Shown piece after piece: positions 33,474 through 41,829 of a DNA stretch of 64,000 bases (positions within the stretch are counted from its first letter, which is position 1; the number at the start of each line of letters is the position of its first letter). A program made the position numbers and the translations under genes. Under the pieces are notes generated by a model. The model was not told the origin of the DNA, made no database searches, and was given only the letters and a program-made list of their open reading frames with translations. Source of the stretch: Haploplasma axanthum (GTDB lineage Bacteria; Bacillota_I; Bacilli_A; Acholeplasmatales; Acholeplasmataceae); NCBI RefSeq assembly GCF_900660745.1, contig NZ_LR215048.1, positions 1,364,001 through 1,428,000 of the forward strand. Reading direction: 5' to 3'.

Positions 33474-34679
33474 TTAAAGATTAAATTCTAATATCTCACT
33501 TAATGGTGTTTTAACACCTTCTCGTATTCTATAAAAGTCATCGATGTTACTTTCTTTATAACGAATAAATCGCTTTATGATAACATCAACGAACTTCTCA
33601 TCAAGTTCCATTAAGTATGCAGACCTACCAAGTTGATCAGCTGCAATTAAAGTTGATCCACTACCACCAAATAGGTCTAATACTGTCTCACCAACTCTTG
33701 ATGAGTTTGCGATTGCTTTACCTACTAACTCTAGTGGTTTCATGGTTGGATGCTCTTCGTTTCTTCTTGGTTTATTATATTCCCAGATAGTATCTTGAGT
33801 TCTATCATCTATAAAGTAATGAGCGGCTCCTTCTTTCCAACCATAAAGAATAGGCTCATGTCTCCAGTGGTAATCTTGTCTACCTAAAACTAAAGCATTT
33901 TTTACCCATATTAAACACTCTGCAAGTTTGTAACCTGCATTTTTATATGCATTCCTAAAATTAAGTCCTTCAGTATCAGCGTGACAAACATAAATAGCAC
34001 CACCTTTTTTAGTGTTTTCAAACATATTAGTAAATGCATCTAATAAAAAAAGATAGAATGCACTATCTTCCATTTTGTCATTTTGAATTTTCCCAGCTGT
34101 CCCTTCATAATCAACATTATATGGTGGATCTGTAAAGATCATATCAACTAACTTTTCATTAACTAAATTATCGACATCTTCTTTTAATGTCGAGTCTCCA
34201 CATAAGACTCTGTGTTTTCCAAGTACATAAAGGTCACCTTTCCTGCTAACTGGAACTTCAGGTATTTCAGCATCTGGGTCAAAGTCATCATCAGTTGCAT
34301 TATCAGGAATATCAGATTCTAAATCTTCAAAGCCAAATTGTAACATATCCATCTCAATTAATGAGAGTTCTTCTTCTAACTTTGAAAAATCCCAAGAAGC
34401 AAGCTCTGCTGTTTTATTATCCGCAAGTCTAAATGCTTTAACTTGTTCATCAGTTAAATCATCCGCAATAATACAAGGAACTTCTAATAAACCAAGTTTA
34501 ATACTCGCCTTTAATCTTGTATGACCTGCAATAATTACATTTTTACTTGTAACTACAATTGGAACCTTAAAACCGAACTCTTCAATACTTTTAGCAACAG
34601 CATCTACTGCTGCATCATTATTTCTTGGATTGTTTTCGTACTCTTTGAGTTCTGTTATTTGTTTCATCACTATGTTCAT
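33474..34679 (-). CDS. ParB-domain / DNA N-methyltransferase fusion
   Basis: This protein of about 401 residues has an N-terminal ParB/Srx-like nuclease-fold domain (residues about 5-95, IIAGHTRLKASIKLG). A beta-class amino-methyltransferase follows, with DPPYNVDYEG (motif IV) and DLFGGSGSTLIAADQ (motif I). It should methylate adenine N6 or cytosine N4 in phage or host DNA, perhaps to evade restriction. The start is set at ATG 34679; alternatives lie within 20 bases. The end of the preceding HTH gene overlaps it. MetK downstream may supply its cofactor. Confidence 0.9.
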   Translation of the reverse strand: MNIVMKQITELKEYENNPRNNDAAVDAVAKSIEEFGFKVPIVVTSKNVIIAGHTRLKASIKLGLLEVPCIIADDLTDEQVKAFRLADNKTAELASWDFSKLEEELSLIEMDMLQFGFEDLESDIPDNATDDDFDPDAEIPEVPVSRKGDLYVLGKHRVLCGDSTLKEDVDNLVNEKLVDMIFTDPPYNVDYEGTAGKIQNDKMEDSAFYLFLLDAFTNMFENTKKGGAIYVCHADTEGLNFRNAYKNAGYKLAECLIWVKNALVLGRQDYHWRHEPILYGWKEGAAHYFIDDRTQDTIWEYNKPRRNEEHPTMKPLELVGKAIANSSRVGETVLDLFGGSGSTLIAADQLGRSAYLMELDEKFVDVIIKRFIRYKESNIDDFYRIREGVKTPLSEILEFNL

Positions 34680-35139
34680 TAGTCCACTCTTCCTCATCTT
34701 TCTCTAATCGTCTGGCCATCAACTCAAGCTCAGCCTTCTTTTCATTAAATTCAATACCAAAATGAATCACAAGCAAATACTTAATTGCAGAAACATCCGG
34801 AAGTGCTCGTTTCTTATATTTTGTGATTCGTTTTTTATTACTTGTCTTTGTCTCCTCAATAATTGTTTGTGACTCTTCATATTCAAAACCGATGGCTTTT
34901 TGATATATTGCATCAAGTAATGTATTTTTAAGTACTTCATCACCATAAGAAAATGCATCGTTTAATTTAGGATGTACTTTCCTTAGTTTTATTATTGTTT
35001 TTTCTGATATACCTAAATACTCGGCAACTTGTCTTTGTGTTGCTCGTTTAGCCACCATTTCTTTAATTGCCTCTAATTTTTCATCAAGATGACCAGACTT
35101 TTCCCACTTTTCATAAGTATCTAGCATTTTTCCTTTCAT
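34618..35139 (-). CDS. HTH protein, small-terminase-like or regulator
   Basis: This 173-residue protein has an HTH at about residues 33-55 (ATQRQVAEYLGISEKTIIKLR), a central beta pair (YEESQTIIEETK ... ITKYKKRALPD) and a charged C-terminal coiled coil. The layout resembles phage terminase small subunits, but a separate P27-type TerS exists at 30252. It may be a second DNA-recognition protein for the methylase or a regulator. It overlaps the methylase gene by 62 bases. Confidence 0.65.
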   Translation of the reverse strand: MKGKMLDTYEKWEKSGHLDEKLEAIKEMVAKRATQRQVAEYLGISEKTIIKLRKVHPKLNDAFSYGDEVLKNTLLDAIYQKAIGFEYEESQTIIEETKTSNKKRITKYKKRALPDVSAIKYLLVIHFGIEFNEKKAELELMARRLEKDEEEWTNEHSDETNNRTQRVRKQSKK

Positions 35140-35167
35140 ATAATCACTCCAACTGCTATATAAAACT

Positions 35168-35194
35168 GTAATATTTTACCAGTTGGAATACTAC
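35168..35194. promoter_or_regulatory. Imperfect palindrome upstream of the 35139 gene
   Basis: GTAATATT ... AATACTAC form an imperfect 27-bp dyad centred 42 bases upstream of the start codon, a plausible operator for the leftward packaging operon. No experimental counterpart known to me. Confidence 0.35.
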
Positions 35195-35215
35195 AAGTAT
35201 TTCTGCAAAAACAAA

Positions 35216-35241
35216 AAAGAACTCAAATTAATGAATTCTTT
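35216..35241 (-). terminator. Terminator downstream of the HIRAN-protein gene
   Basis: AAAGAATTC / GAGTTCTTT around an AT-rich loop is followed by TTTTTT on the minus strand, between the 35395 stop and the next gene. The rest of 35140-35394 is non-coding, with GCTCA-rich segments but no gene. Confidence 0.6.
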
Positions 35242-35394
35242 ATAGTTTCTAGGCTGGTCTTTAAGCCAGTATTCCATTTCGCTTATTTTTAATTTAGAAC
35301 AAAGCACACCTTGCGATGGCTTTGCTCATTTTAATAATATCATGCTCTTGACAATTTCACAAGCGCTCAAGGCTGCTCAGGCTTGCTCATTATT

Positions 35395-36651
35395 TTAATC
35401 AAATTCATGGTCGATAAAATCTATAAAGTCGCCTAAAAAATCATCATTATCATCATATGGGTCATTATCTTCATATGGATTGTAGTCCTCATATGGATTG
35501 TAGTCCTCATATGGATTGTAGTCCTCATATGGATTATAATAATATGAAGGATAGGTTTTTTTTATTGGTCTGGACTTTTCTATAGCACCTGATTTGGGAC
35601 CTTGTAAAAGATTTCCTTCTTGTTTTTCACCCAGAACTTGCTCTTCTATATATACATTAACACCTTTATATTTATATCCATAACCAGTTATTGAAGATAT
35701 ACTCATTTTAAACTTAATACCTTTATCAATTTTATCAGCAAGTTCACTGTTATTTCTTCTAGGAATATATCCTAACTCTAAGCCAGATTCAGTTTTTATT
35801 AGAATCGCATTTTTATCATAAAAATTATTAGGTTCTCTAAAATACTTTAACCTATCACCTACTTTTGCTTTTTTAACATTATCTTGTCTTCCTTCCATTG
35901 ATACACCGCTAAGTTTTAAATAAAAACCCTTCTTGTAAACAATTTTTGATTCTAATTCTTCCTTTTCATTTTCTTTTAATTTAGCAAACATTCTTAACCC
36001 CATAGATAATTCAATAACAGAGAATAACATAGAATCTGTTAACTCATTCAACAATTTATTCATGGGATTTACTTTTGTGTGTGCTAATTCATGTAAAGGA
36101 GATATTAATTCAGATGTTAATTGGGTAATAAGTGTTTTTTTTAACAATACATTTCTAATCTCTTGTTTAGCTTTTTTTTCCTTATGCCTTTTTATTTCAT
36201 CTTCTCGTTTTAATCTTTCAATTTTTGTTTTGTATGTTTCTTCCCATTTAGCAATAATTTTTGTGTCTTGCGTTAGGTCCCAAACGCTAGAAACAGAACT
36301 TCCATTTACAAAAGTCCACCCCCTAAAAATATAGCCTTCTTTTATAGGTTTAGTTATATCTTTTAGTTTTAATTTTTTTTTATTAAATTCATCAATTTCA
36401 ACTAAAACTGTTGTATTAGATTTTTTTTCTTTAGTACTAATATATTTAAATTTATACGAAAAATAAGCTGGGAGAAAGATAAGCATAATCAAAATACTAC
36501 CTAAACCAAATGTTAACAAGTTAAATAAAAATCCTAATACGTAAAAAAACATATATATTAGTGCTAAAAAATTATTTTTAGGTGGATTAAATTTCTCTAT
36601 ATATTTTTCATACCATTCATCAAACGTTAACATTCTAGGATACCCAATCAT
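35395..36651 (-). CDS. Membrane-anchored HIRAN-domain protein with InlB-like repeat
   Basis: This 418-residue protein has an unusual order of parts. An N-terminal segment is followed by two transmembrane helices (about residues 25-65). Next come one InlB/Flg_new-type unit (EGYIFRGWTFVNG ... WDLTQDTKIIAKWEE, about 104-137), a basic coiled coil (about 138-170) and a helical region. Then a HIRAN-like domain (GVSMEGRQ ... FREPNNFYDKNAILIKTESG ... LGYIPRRNN, about 253-335) and a C-terminal tail with four NPYEDY units. HIRAN domains bind single-stranded DNA ends in helicases. Its role in the phage is unknown. It stands alone between two small gaps, like a moron gene. Confidence 0.75.
   Translation of the reverse strand: MIGYPRMLTFDEWYEKYIEKFNPPKNNFLALIYMFFYVLGFLFNLLTFGLGSILIMLIFLPAYFSYKFKYISTKEKKSNTTVLVEIDEFNKKKLKLKDITKPIKEGYIFRGWTFVNGSSVSSVWDLTQDTKIIAKWEETYKTKIERLKREDEIKRHKEKKAKQEIRNVLLKKTLITQLTSELISPLHELAHTKVNPMNKLLNELTDSMLFSVIELSMGLRMFAKLKENEKEELESKIVYKKGFYLKLSGVSMEGRQDNVKKAKVGDRLKYFREPNNFYDKNAILIKTESGLELGYIPRRNNSELADKIDKGIKFKMSISSITGYGYKYKGVNVYIEEQVLGEKQEGNLLQGPKSGAIEKSRPIKKTYPSYYYNPYEDYNPYEDYNPYEDYNPYEDNDPYDDNDDFLGDFIDFIDHEFD
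35472..35540. repeat. 18-bp tandem repeat encoding NPYEDY units
   Basis: The unit CATATGGATTGTAGTCCT occurs about four times in tandem, the last copy degenerate. Being a multiple of three, copy-number changes keep the frame, so the acidic Tyr-rich tail of the HIRAN protein can vary in length. Confidence 0.85.
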
Positions 36652-36707
36652 ACTAACAACTCCTTGGTATTTTACTATATTTTACCATAATTCTTAAGGA
36701 TTTTATT

Positions 36708-37121
36708 TTAATCAGGTGTTTTTATTAATTCTACAGCCTTTTCATGCCACCTTCTAATTGTTGCTTGTGAACAATACATTTTATCTGCTATTTGTCTCCA
36801 AGTCATCCAGTCGATATATTTGTAAATTAAAAGTCTCTCTAATTCTGGATCTTCTAATTCACTAATTACTGAAAGTATTTCACCTTTTACAATTGGCAGA
36901 TCTTTCTTTAAATTTTCAATATCAAAATCTACTCCCATAGCTTTATGTATCCACTTAACAAAAGGAGCATCTAAGTTTCTAGTTCCCGAAACCCTAATCT
37001 GATTAAACTGAACACTAGGAATTGAATGTGACATACGGATATATTCATCATATAAATCTTGTAACTTTCTAAGTTTTATAGTCATGTAGTGGTATCTACT
37101 TAAATATTTTTGAACTTCCAT
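36708..37121 (-). CDS. Phage late-transcription regulator, sigma-70 region-4-like (ArpU/DUF1492 type)
   Basis: The product has about 137 residues from ATG 37121 behind AGGAGG. C-terminal HTH (MTWRQIADKMYCSQATIRRWHEKAVELI) follows a helical N-terminal region. Proteins of this kind in phages of Bacillota switch on late genes. It lies at the end of the early block and before packaging genes, which fits that role. It overlaps the rusA gene by translation coupling distance (stop and start 3 bases apart). Confidence 0.8.
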   Translation of the reverse strand: MEVQKYLSRYHYMTIKLRKLQDLYDEYIRMSHSIPSVQFNQIRVSGTRNLDAPFVKWIHKAMGVDFDIENLKKDLPIVKGEILSVISELEDPELERLLIYKYIDWMTWRQIADKMYCSQATIRRWHEKAVELIKTPD

Positions 37122-37123
37122 TG

Positions 37124-37534
37124 TCACTCCTCCTTAAATCTGTCTAATACCTTGATTTCTATTTCTATACCTGTTGGGTCATTTGACCACAACTTTTCAA
37201 CATGCTCAACGACAACCTGTGAGTCATCTTTCCAAAAACCAACCTCAGTCATACAATCCTTTAGCATCTTTTCTAAATTATCTGTATCTGGTTTAGTTAC
37301 TCTCCACTCATTATGTTTATATCTTTTACCTTTTGGAAATCTCCATATAACTTCTAACTTAATAGGTCCTTCTAATGGTCCCTCTGGTTTAAAAGGTTTT
37401 AAATGAGTAATGATTGTAGCTCTTGCTTGTTTTACTTTTTCAGGTTTATAAAAAATCGGCCTATTGTTTACAATTGCTACTTTATTCATTTGAGCTGTAA
37501 TGGTTGGTGGATCGAATATTAGAAATATTTTCAT
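37124..37534 (-). CDS. rusA: RusA-family Holliday junction resolvase
   Basis: This 136-residue endonuclease has the conserved KPDTDNLEKMLKDCM and WKDDSQV motifs, which carry the metal-binding aspartates of RusA. It resolves recombination junctions during phage DNA replication before packaging. Full length. It sits between the putative origin region and the late regulator. Confidence 0.92.
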   Translation of the reverse strand: MKIFLIFDPPTITAQMNKVAIVNNRPIFYKPEKVKQARATIITHLKPFKPEGPLEGPIKLEVIWRFPKGKRYKHNEWRVTKPDTDNLEKMLKDCMTEVGFWKDDSQVVVEHVEKLWSNDPTGIEIEIKVLDRFKEE

Positions 37535-37755
37535 TACTTTCTCCTTTTCTTAATTATTCTTTTGGTAGAAAGGATGTGCTGACGGATGAGGCATTTGTTT
37601 GGAATAGGGCGTGCTATAAGCCCTATTCTACAAACGATGCGTCAGCTGTTGTTGGCAACAACTATATATAAGCCCTTTCTGCCAGTTTTTCTGCCAGCTG
37701 GCAGATAGGAGTTTTTTCCTTTTTGCCAGAGATAGTGTTTTTGTGCTGGCAGACA
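37535..37755. other. Structured gap downstream of the primase gene; candidate replication origin
   Basis: This 221-base gap has no gene but dense symmetry: a 69-nt compound hairpin (37578-37646), a near-palindrome GTTGTTGGCAACAAC (37648-37662), a perfect 14-bp palindrome CTGCCAGCTGGCAG (37691-37704) and repeated TGCCAG motifs. The next gene upstream encodes the primase-helicase, and phage origins often lie in or beside such genes. Confidence 0.5.
37578..37646. repeat. Compound inverted repeat (69 nt)
   Basis: The outer stem is GCTGACG / CGTCAGC, followed by GCATTTGTTT / AAACGATGC (imperfect). The inner perfect stem is GAATAGGGC / GCCCTATTC (37602-37610 and 37620-37628) around a 9-base loop. 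Either DNA cruciform or RNA fold; no T-run follows on either strand. Confidence 0.75.
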
Positions 37756-37776
37756 TCATTTTTCCCTTTCTGCCAG
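37680..37776. repeat. Array of six TGCCAG motifs
   Basis: TGCCAG occurs at 37680, 37692, 37724 and 37771, and its complement CTGGCA at 37698 and 37746. Two copies form a palindrome. The last copy lies inside the 3' end of the primase gene. CTGGCAGAAAGGG appears twice on the minus strand. This looks like a protein-binding array (origin iterons or operator). Confidence 0.65.
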
Positions 37777-39771
37777 GTCTTGTTTTCTTGTAATAATTCC
37801 TTTTTCTGTTTGATATTCATCACTAAACTCTTTAACTCTTGCTCTTACTGTTCTATCTGAAATATCTAAATATTCTGCTAGGACTGTTGCTTCACAAGTT
37901 CCATCCTCAAGTTTATTTAAATCAAAGGCTGTATCAAACTCTTCTTTTCTCAACTCAGGTGTCTGCTTTCTTTTACCGCTTTTTTCAAGATTTCCTTTAG
38001 GGTCTCCTTCTGCAAAGTGCTTAGTAAGAATGCCTTTTTCATCTACTCTATGAATTGGATATTCAAACCAAAAGTTAACTGGATTTATATTCTTAAACTC
38101 TCTAAGGCTACTCTCTAAACGCCATGCAGTTGATGATAATACATCAGCATTAACAGCCATAAATTCATCACTGGTTTCAAGTTGTATCATGTCTAGTTGT
38201 GCATCTGGATCTCTTGCAAACACACCTGATCCTGAAGCTCTATCCATTGCTTTTTTGAATCCTTGAGCACCCTTTGAATGATGATGACAATAAATAGCAG
38301 CACATCCTGTTTCATTACAAATCTTATCGAATTGATTACTAAATGCACCCATTTCTGATGCATTGTTTTCATCTCCTGTAATAACTTTATATATAGGGTC
38401 AATAATGATAGCGTCATAACCTTGATTTTGAACTTTTCTTATCAACCTAGGCACTAATTTATCTAAAGGCATTGCTCTACCACGAAGGTTCCAAATTACA
38501 ATGTCATGACTATACTTAGGTTTTAGTTTCAATGCTTTATATATTTCAGCAAATCTATTTATACAGCTTGCACCATCAATTTCTAAATTGACATATAAAA
38601 CCTTTGATTTCTTACACTTGAATCCTAGCCATTTAAGACCTTCCGATAGTGCTATAGCCAGTTGCATTAATAAAAAACTTTTACCTGCTTTTGATGAACC
38701 TGAAATTAACATTTTGTGTCCAACTCTTACAATGCCATCAATTAGTACTTCTGGTAGCTTTGGAGGATTTGCTAAGGCTTCATCAAGATATATTAAACTA
38801 GGCATTTCATCAACAATACCTTCAGCAAAATCTAGCCACTCATTCCAATTTCGTCTACCTATATTTGTATCTACTAAAGTTTGAATAACACCTTTTCTTT
38901 GTACACCTGGAATTCTTGATAATCTTGAAGGATTACGGTTTGCTCTATCAACTTTAAGTCCACTTTTATCTAAGAAATCATATAAGTAATCAACACGTTT
39001 TCTATATTCATCTGCATCTTTAGCATCAACTTTTACTATTGCATGTAAACTTCTACTACCACTATGAACTAAGCAAGCAATCGGTAGTTCTAATTTTCTA
39101 TATATTGCATCTTGTTCAGAAATTGGTATATCGTCTGATTCAACTAGAGCATAAGTAAATCTAGTTATGTTATCATTTTTTACACCACCACCGTCAACTG
39201 GATTAAATCTAATCCAACCACCACAATCTTCTTTAACATCTCCAAGTACAGCACCCATATCCTCTGGATTCTTTTTAAGTTGTGTTATAAGTTCTTTTGC
39301 AGTCCTATCAAATTGTCCTTTGCTTGGCATCCACTTACCTGTCGAGTCTTGCCAAACATCACTTGTTACATAGCCTACAAATTCATCATCTTTAAATAGT
39401 GTCTCAAGATATTTAATGAGTTGTTCTGTTGGCTTCATTTCTACCGAAGGTTCATAGATTGCACCAGCGCCATCATATTCAATAATGTCATCCCATTCTA
39501 AGAATCCATCCTTAAGATCAACCGGATGTATCCAACCATAATCTTTTGCAAGTTTAACAATCGTACCACCTGCAACAGGTTCGGAGGAACCACCAAAGCT
39601 CCCCCATTTCCTATCACACTCACCAGGTTTATATCTGGTGTCATTTTTACTCCACTCATCCCATACCGATACATCATAACCTTCAGCTTTAAGTGCCATA
39701 CCGACACTTATCCAATCATGATATGAAACCTTTGATACATCTATATTTTTAAGTGTCGCTAATAAATCCAT
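37756..39771 (-). CDS. Phage primase C-terminal-domain / RepA-type helicase protein
   Basis: This 671-residue replication protein begins with a PriCT-2-type domain (about residues 8-75, VSYHDWISVGMALKAEG). A primase-polymerase-like middle part (about 110-320, RFTYALVESDDIP ... CLVHSGSRSLHAIVKVD) is followed by a RecA/RepA-type ATPase (about 335-560). The ATPase has Walker A GSSKAGKS, Walker B AIIIDPIY and CHHHSKG. A C-terminal winged-helix-like tail (VLAEYLDISDRTVRAR) may read the nearby origin motifs. It probably primes and unwinds phage DNA. Confidence 0.86.
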   Translation of the reverse strand: MDLLATLKNIDVSKVSYHDWISVGMALKAEGYDVSVWDEWSKNDTRYKPGECDRKWGSFGGSSEPVAGGTIVKLAKDYGWIHPVDLKDGFLEWDDIIEYDGAGAIYEPSVEMKPTEQLIKYLETLFKDDEFVGYVTSDVWQDSTGKWMPSKGQFDRTAKELITQLKKNPEDMGAVLGDVKEDCGGWIRFNPVDGGGVKNDNITRFTYALVESDDIPISEQDAIYRKLELPIACLVHSGSRSLHAIVKVDAKDADEYRKRVDYLYDFLDKSGLKVDRANRNPSRLSRIPGVQRKGVIQTLVDTNIGRRNWNEWLDFAEGIVDEMPSLIYLDEALANPPKLPEVLIDGIVRVGHKMLISGSSKAGKSFLLMQLAIALSEGLKWLGFKCKKSKVLYVNLEIDGASCINRFAEIYKALKLKPKYSHDIVIWNLRGRAMPLDKLVPRLIRKVQNQGYDAIIIDPIYKVITGDENNASEMGAFSNQFDKICNETGCAAIYCHHHSKGAQGFKKAMDRASGSGVFARDPDAQLDMIQLETSDEFMAVNADVLSSTAWRLESSLREFKNINPVNFWFEYPIHRVDEKGILTKHFAEGDPKGNLEKSGKRKQTPELRKEEFDTAFDLNKLEDGTCEATVLAEYLDISDRTVRARVKEFSDEYQTEKGIITRKQDLAEREK

Positions 39772-39782
39772 GTTTGTTCCTC

Positions 39783-41360
39783 CTAAGGTTGATAAGTATT
39801 TGTATTAATCTCTCTTGGTACTAACCAACCATTATCTGCAATGCGAGTAATCATCTTACTTGCAGCTTCAAAAGGCCACATACCAACATGGATAAATCCA
39901 TATCTTTCTAATAATCGTATTTGTTTTGGTGTTGCTAATCCTTCAGCTTTTCTGTTTATTAACTTATCAATTAGCGTGCTTGCCATTCCAGAGCTTGTTA
40001 CTGCAGCTGAGTGAATACCTTGTTTTTCTAAATACTCAAGTTGTTTTTCTGAAGCAGGTCCCATCTCCCACGCAAATGTTGGTTCATAGTTTGCTAGGTC
40101 TTCAGCAGCGATAGAAAATGCATATTGAATAGGATCAACCAGTCCGCGTTTTCTTTTACGCATTGCATCCAGTTCTCTTTTTAAAGCATCCTCGCGTTCT
40201 TTGACAACATCACTTTGTGCTTCTGTTTCAGCATCTAATAAATCAATACCACTTTCTTTGTTCATCATTTTTTCATCTATGCGTTTTGCTAATTCTGCAT
40301 CTTTTGAAATAAGTGCTGACGGCCTACATAAATCATGACGTTCTGTCATCCATAAAAAATCTAATAATAGTAAGTTTTCTTTACCTGGATGAATACGCAT
40401 CCCACGACCTACCATTTGCTGATATAAACTTCTAATCTTTGTAGGACGCAAAACAACAATACAATCTACACTGGGAGAATCCCAACCTTCAGTAAGTAAC
40501 ATAGAATTACAAAGCACATCATATTCACCAGCTTCAAAATCTGCCAGTATTTGTTCTCTATCTTTACTTTCACCATTAATTTCTGCAGCTCTTAGGCCGT
40601 GAAGATTTAGTAATTCACAGAACTTCTGCGATGTTTTAATCAGCGGTAAAAATACGACTGTCTTTCTACCTTTTGCATATTTAAGTATCTCAAGTGCTAT
40701 CTGATTTAAATATGGATCAAGTGCAGATCCAACTTGACCTACTGCATAATCACCATTTGAAATACCTACTTCATGAATGTCTAATTCAAGTGGAATCATC
40801 TGAGCTCTAACCGGACTTAAGTATCCTTCTTTAATTGCTTGATGCATTGAATATTCATATGCTTTTGAGTCAAAAAACTTACCCAGGCTTCTCTGATCTG
40901 CACGATCAGGTGTTGCAGTAACACCTAGTATATTTGCACCATCAAAATGCTTTAAAACTCTTTGATAAGTATCACTCATTGCATGATGTGTTTCATCCAC
41001 AACTATTGTCTTAAAATAATCTCTTGGATAAGCTGTTAACCGTTTTTCTTGTGAGAGTGTTTGAATGGATGCAACAGTAACTTTTTTTGACGAACCAACC
41101 GCAGTTGACTCAGCCTTTTCCAAGGCTGAATCTAAACCGCTAGTTACTTTTAATTTATCTGCTGCTTGATCTAATAGTTCACCACGATGTGCAATAACTA
41201 AAGCTTTGTCGCCATCTTTAGTTTCTTCTTCAATAACTTTTGAAAATACGACTGTTTTGCCTGTTCCCGTTGGCAACACCAACAATGTCTTTGCATTGCC
41301 ATTCTTCCATTCATTACGAATAGCTTTTACAGCCTCATTTTGGTATGGTCTTAAAATCAT
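39783..41360 (-). CDS. Phage DEAD/DEAH-box helicase, superfamily 2
   Basis: This 525-residue SF2 helicase has Walker A LPTGTGKTVVF, DETHH (motif II), GVTATPDR (motif III) and YQQMVGRGMRIHP (motif VI). It begins with the RPYQNEAV Q-motif-like start common to UvsW/RecG-related phage helicases. The C-terminal part has charged coiled segments and two ASEKQLEYLEKQGI-like repeats (also TPKQIRLLERYGF), typical of phage versions. It acts in replication or recombination with its operon partners. Confidence 0.93.
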   Translation of the reverse strand: MILRPYQNEAVKAIRNEWKNGNAKTLLVLPTGTGKTVVFSKVIEEETKDGDKALVIAHRGELLDQAADKLKVTSGLDSALEKAESTAVGSSKKVTVASIQTLSQEKRLTAYPRDYFKTIVVDETHHAMSDTYQRVLKHFDGANILGVTATPDRADQRSLGKFFDSKAYEYSMHQAIKEGYLSPVRAQMIPLELDIHEVGISNGDYAVGQVGSALDPYLNQIALEILKYAKGRKTVVFLPLIKTSQKFCELLNLHGLRAAEINGESKDREQILADFEAGEYDVLCNSMLLTEGWDSPSVDCIVVLRPTKIRSLYQQMVGRGMRIHPGKENLLLLDFLWMTERHDLCRPSALISKDAELAKRIDEKMMNKESGIDLLDAETEAQSDVVKEREDALKRELDAMRKRKRGLVDPIQYAFSIAAEDLANYEPTFAWEMGPASEKQLEYLEKQGIHSAAVTSSGMASTLIDKLINRKAEGLATPKQIRLLERYGFIHVGMWPFEAASKMITRIADNGWLVPREINTNTYQP

Positions 41361-41371
41361 AGTAGCCCTCC

Positions 41372-41827
41372 TTAAAATGGAAGATCATCTATAAAATTCG
41401 CTTGATCATAGTCAATGAATCTGTCTAAGTCGTTATAAGTTCTATCTTCACCACTTTGATTTGTATATGTTTTTTGTTTGAAGTAACCACGACCTTTTGA
41501 ACCTACTACTTTATTCCAATCCATAGATAGTTTCTCACCATGTTTCTTTTGTCCGATTGATCTAAAGAATGCTGATAATTTCCACTCTAAAGATTTATAT
41601 AAAAGTAGGTCGAATTTCACTGTTGCAACCCCTTCTTTTGAATCTACTTGAACAGTAATGGTTGCTTTATTACAAGGCGGAACTTTTGCTCCACCAGGAA
41701 ATCTACCTCTTTCAAAATTTGTAACTGTAAAGTTGTACTCACCATCAGGAAGTAATATAAACTCCTGACCATCACTTTCAATTGAATCATTCCAATCCAT
41801 TAACATATCTTTATTATTTTCTTGCAT
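41372..41827 (-). CDS. DUF669 phage protein, SSB-like
   Basis: This 151-residue protein of the DUF669 family (PDGEYNFTVTNFERGRFPGGAKVPPCNKATI) resembles proteins that often lie beside recombination ATPases in phages of Bacillota and may bind single-stranded DNA. It ends in an acidic tail (YDQANFIDDLPF), as seen in single-strand-binding proteins. Two bases separate it from the ATPase gene. Confidence 0.88.
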   Translation of the reverse strand: MQENNKDMLMDWNDSIESDGQEFILLPDGEYNFTVTNFERGRFPGGAKVPPCNKATITVQVDSKEGVATVKFDLLLYKSLEWKLSAFFRSIGQKKHGEKLSMDWNKVVGSKGRGYFKQKTYTNQSGEDRTYNDLDRFIDYDQANFIDDLPF

Positions 41828-41829
41828 TT

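Noticed and set aside
30252-35139. Two small terminase subunits
   Set aside because: The 34618-35139 product has HTH and shape in common with some small terminases, but the P27-type gene at 30252 adjoins terL and is the better candidate. The other is kept as a regulator-like protein.
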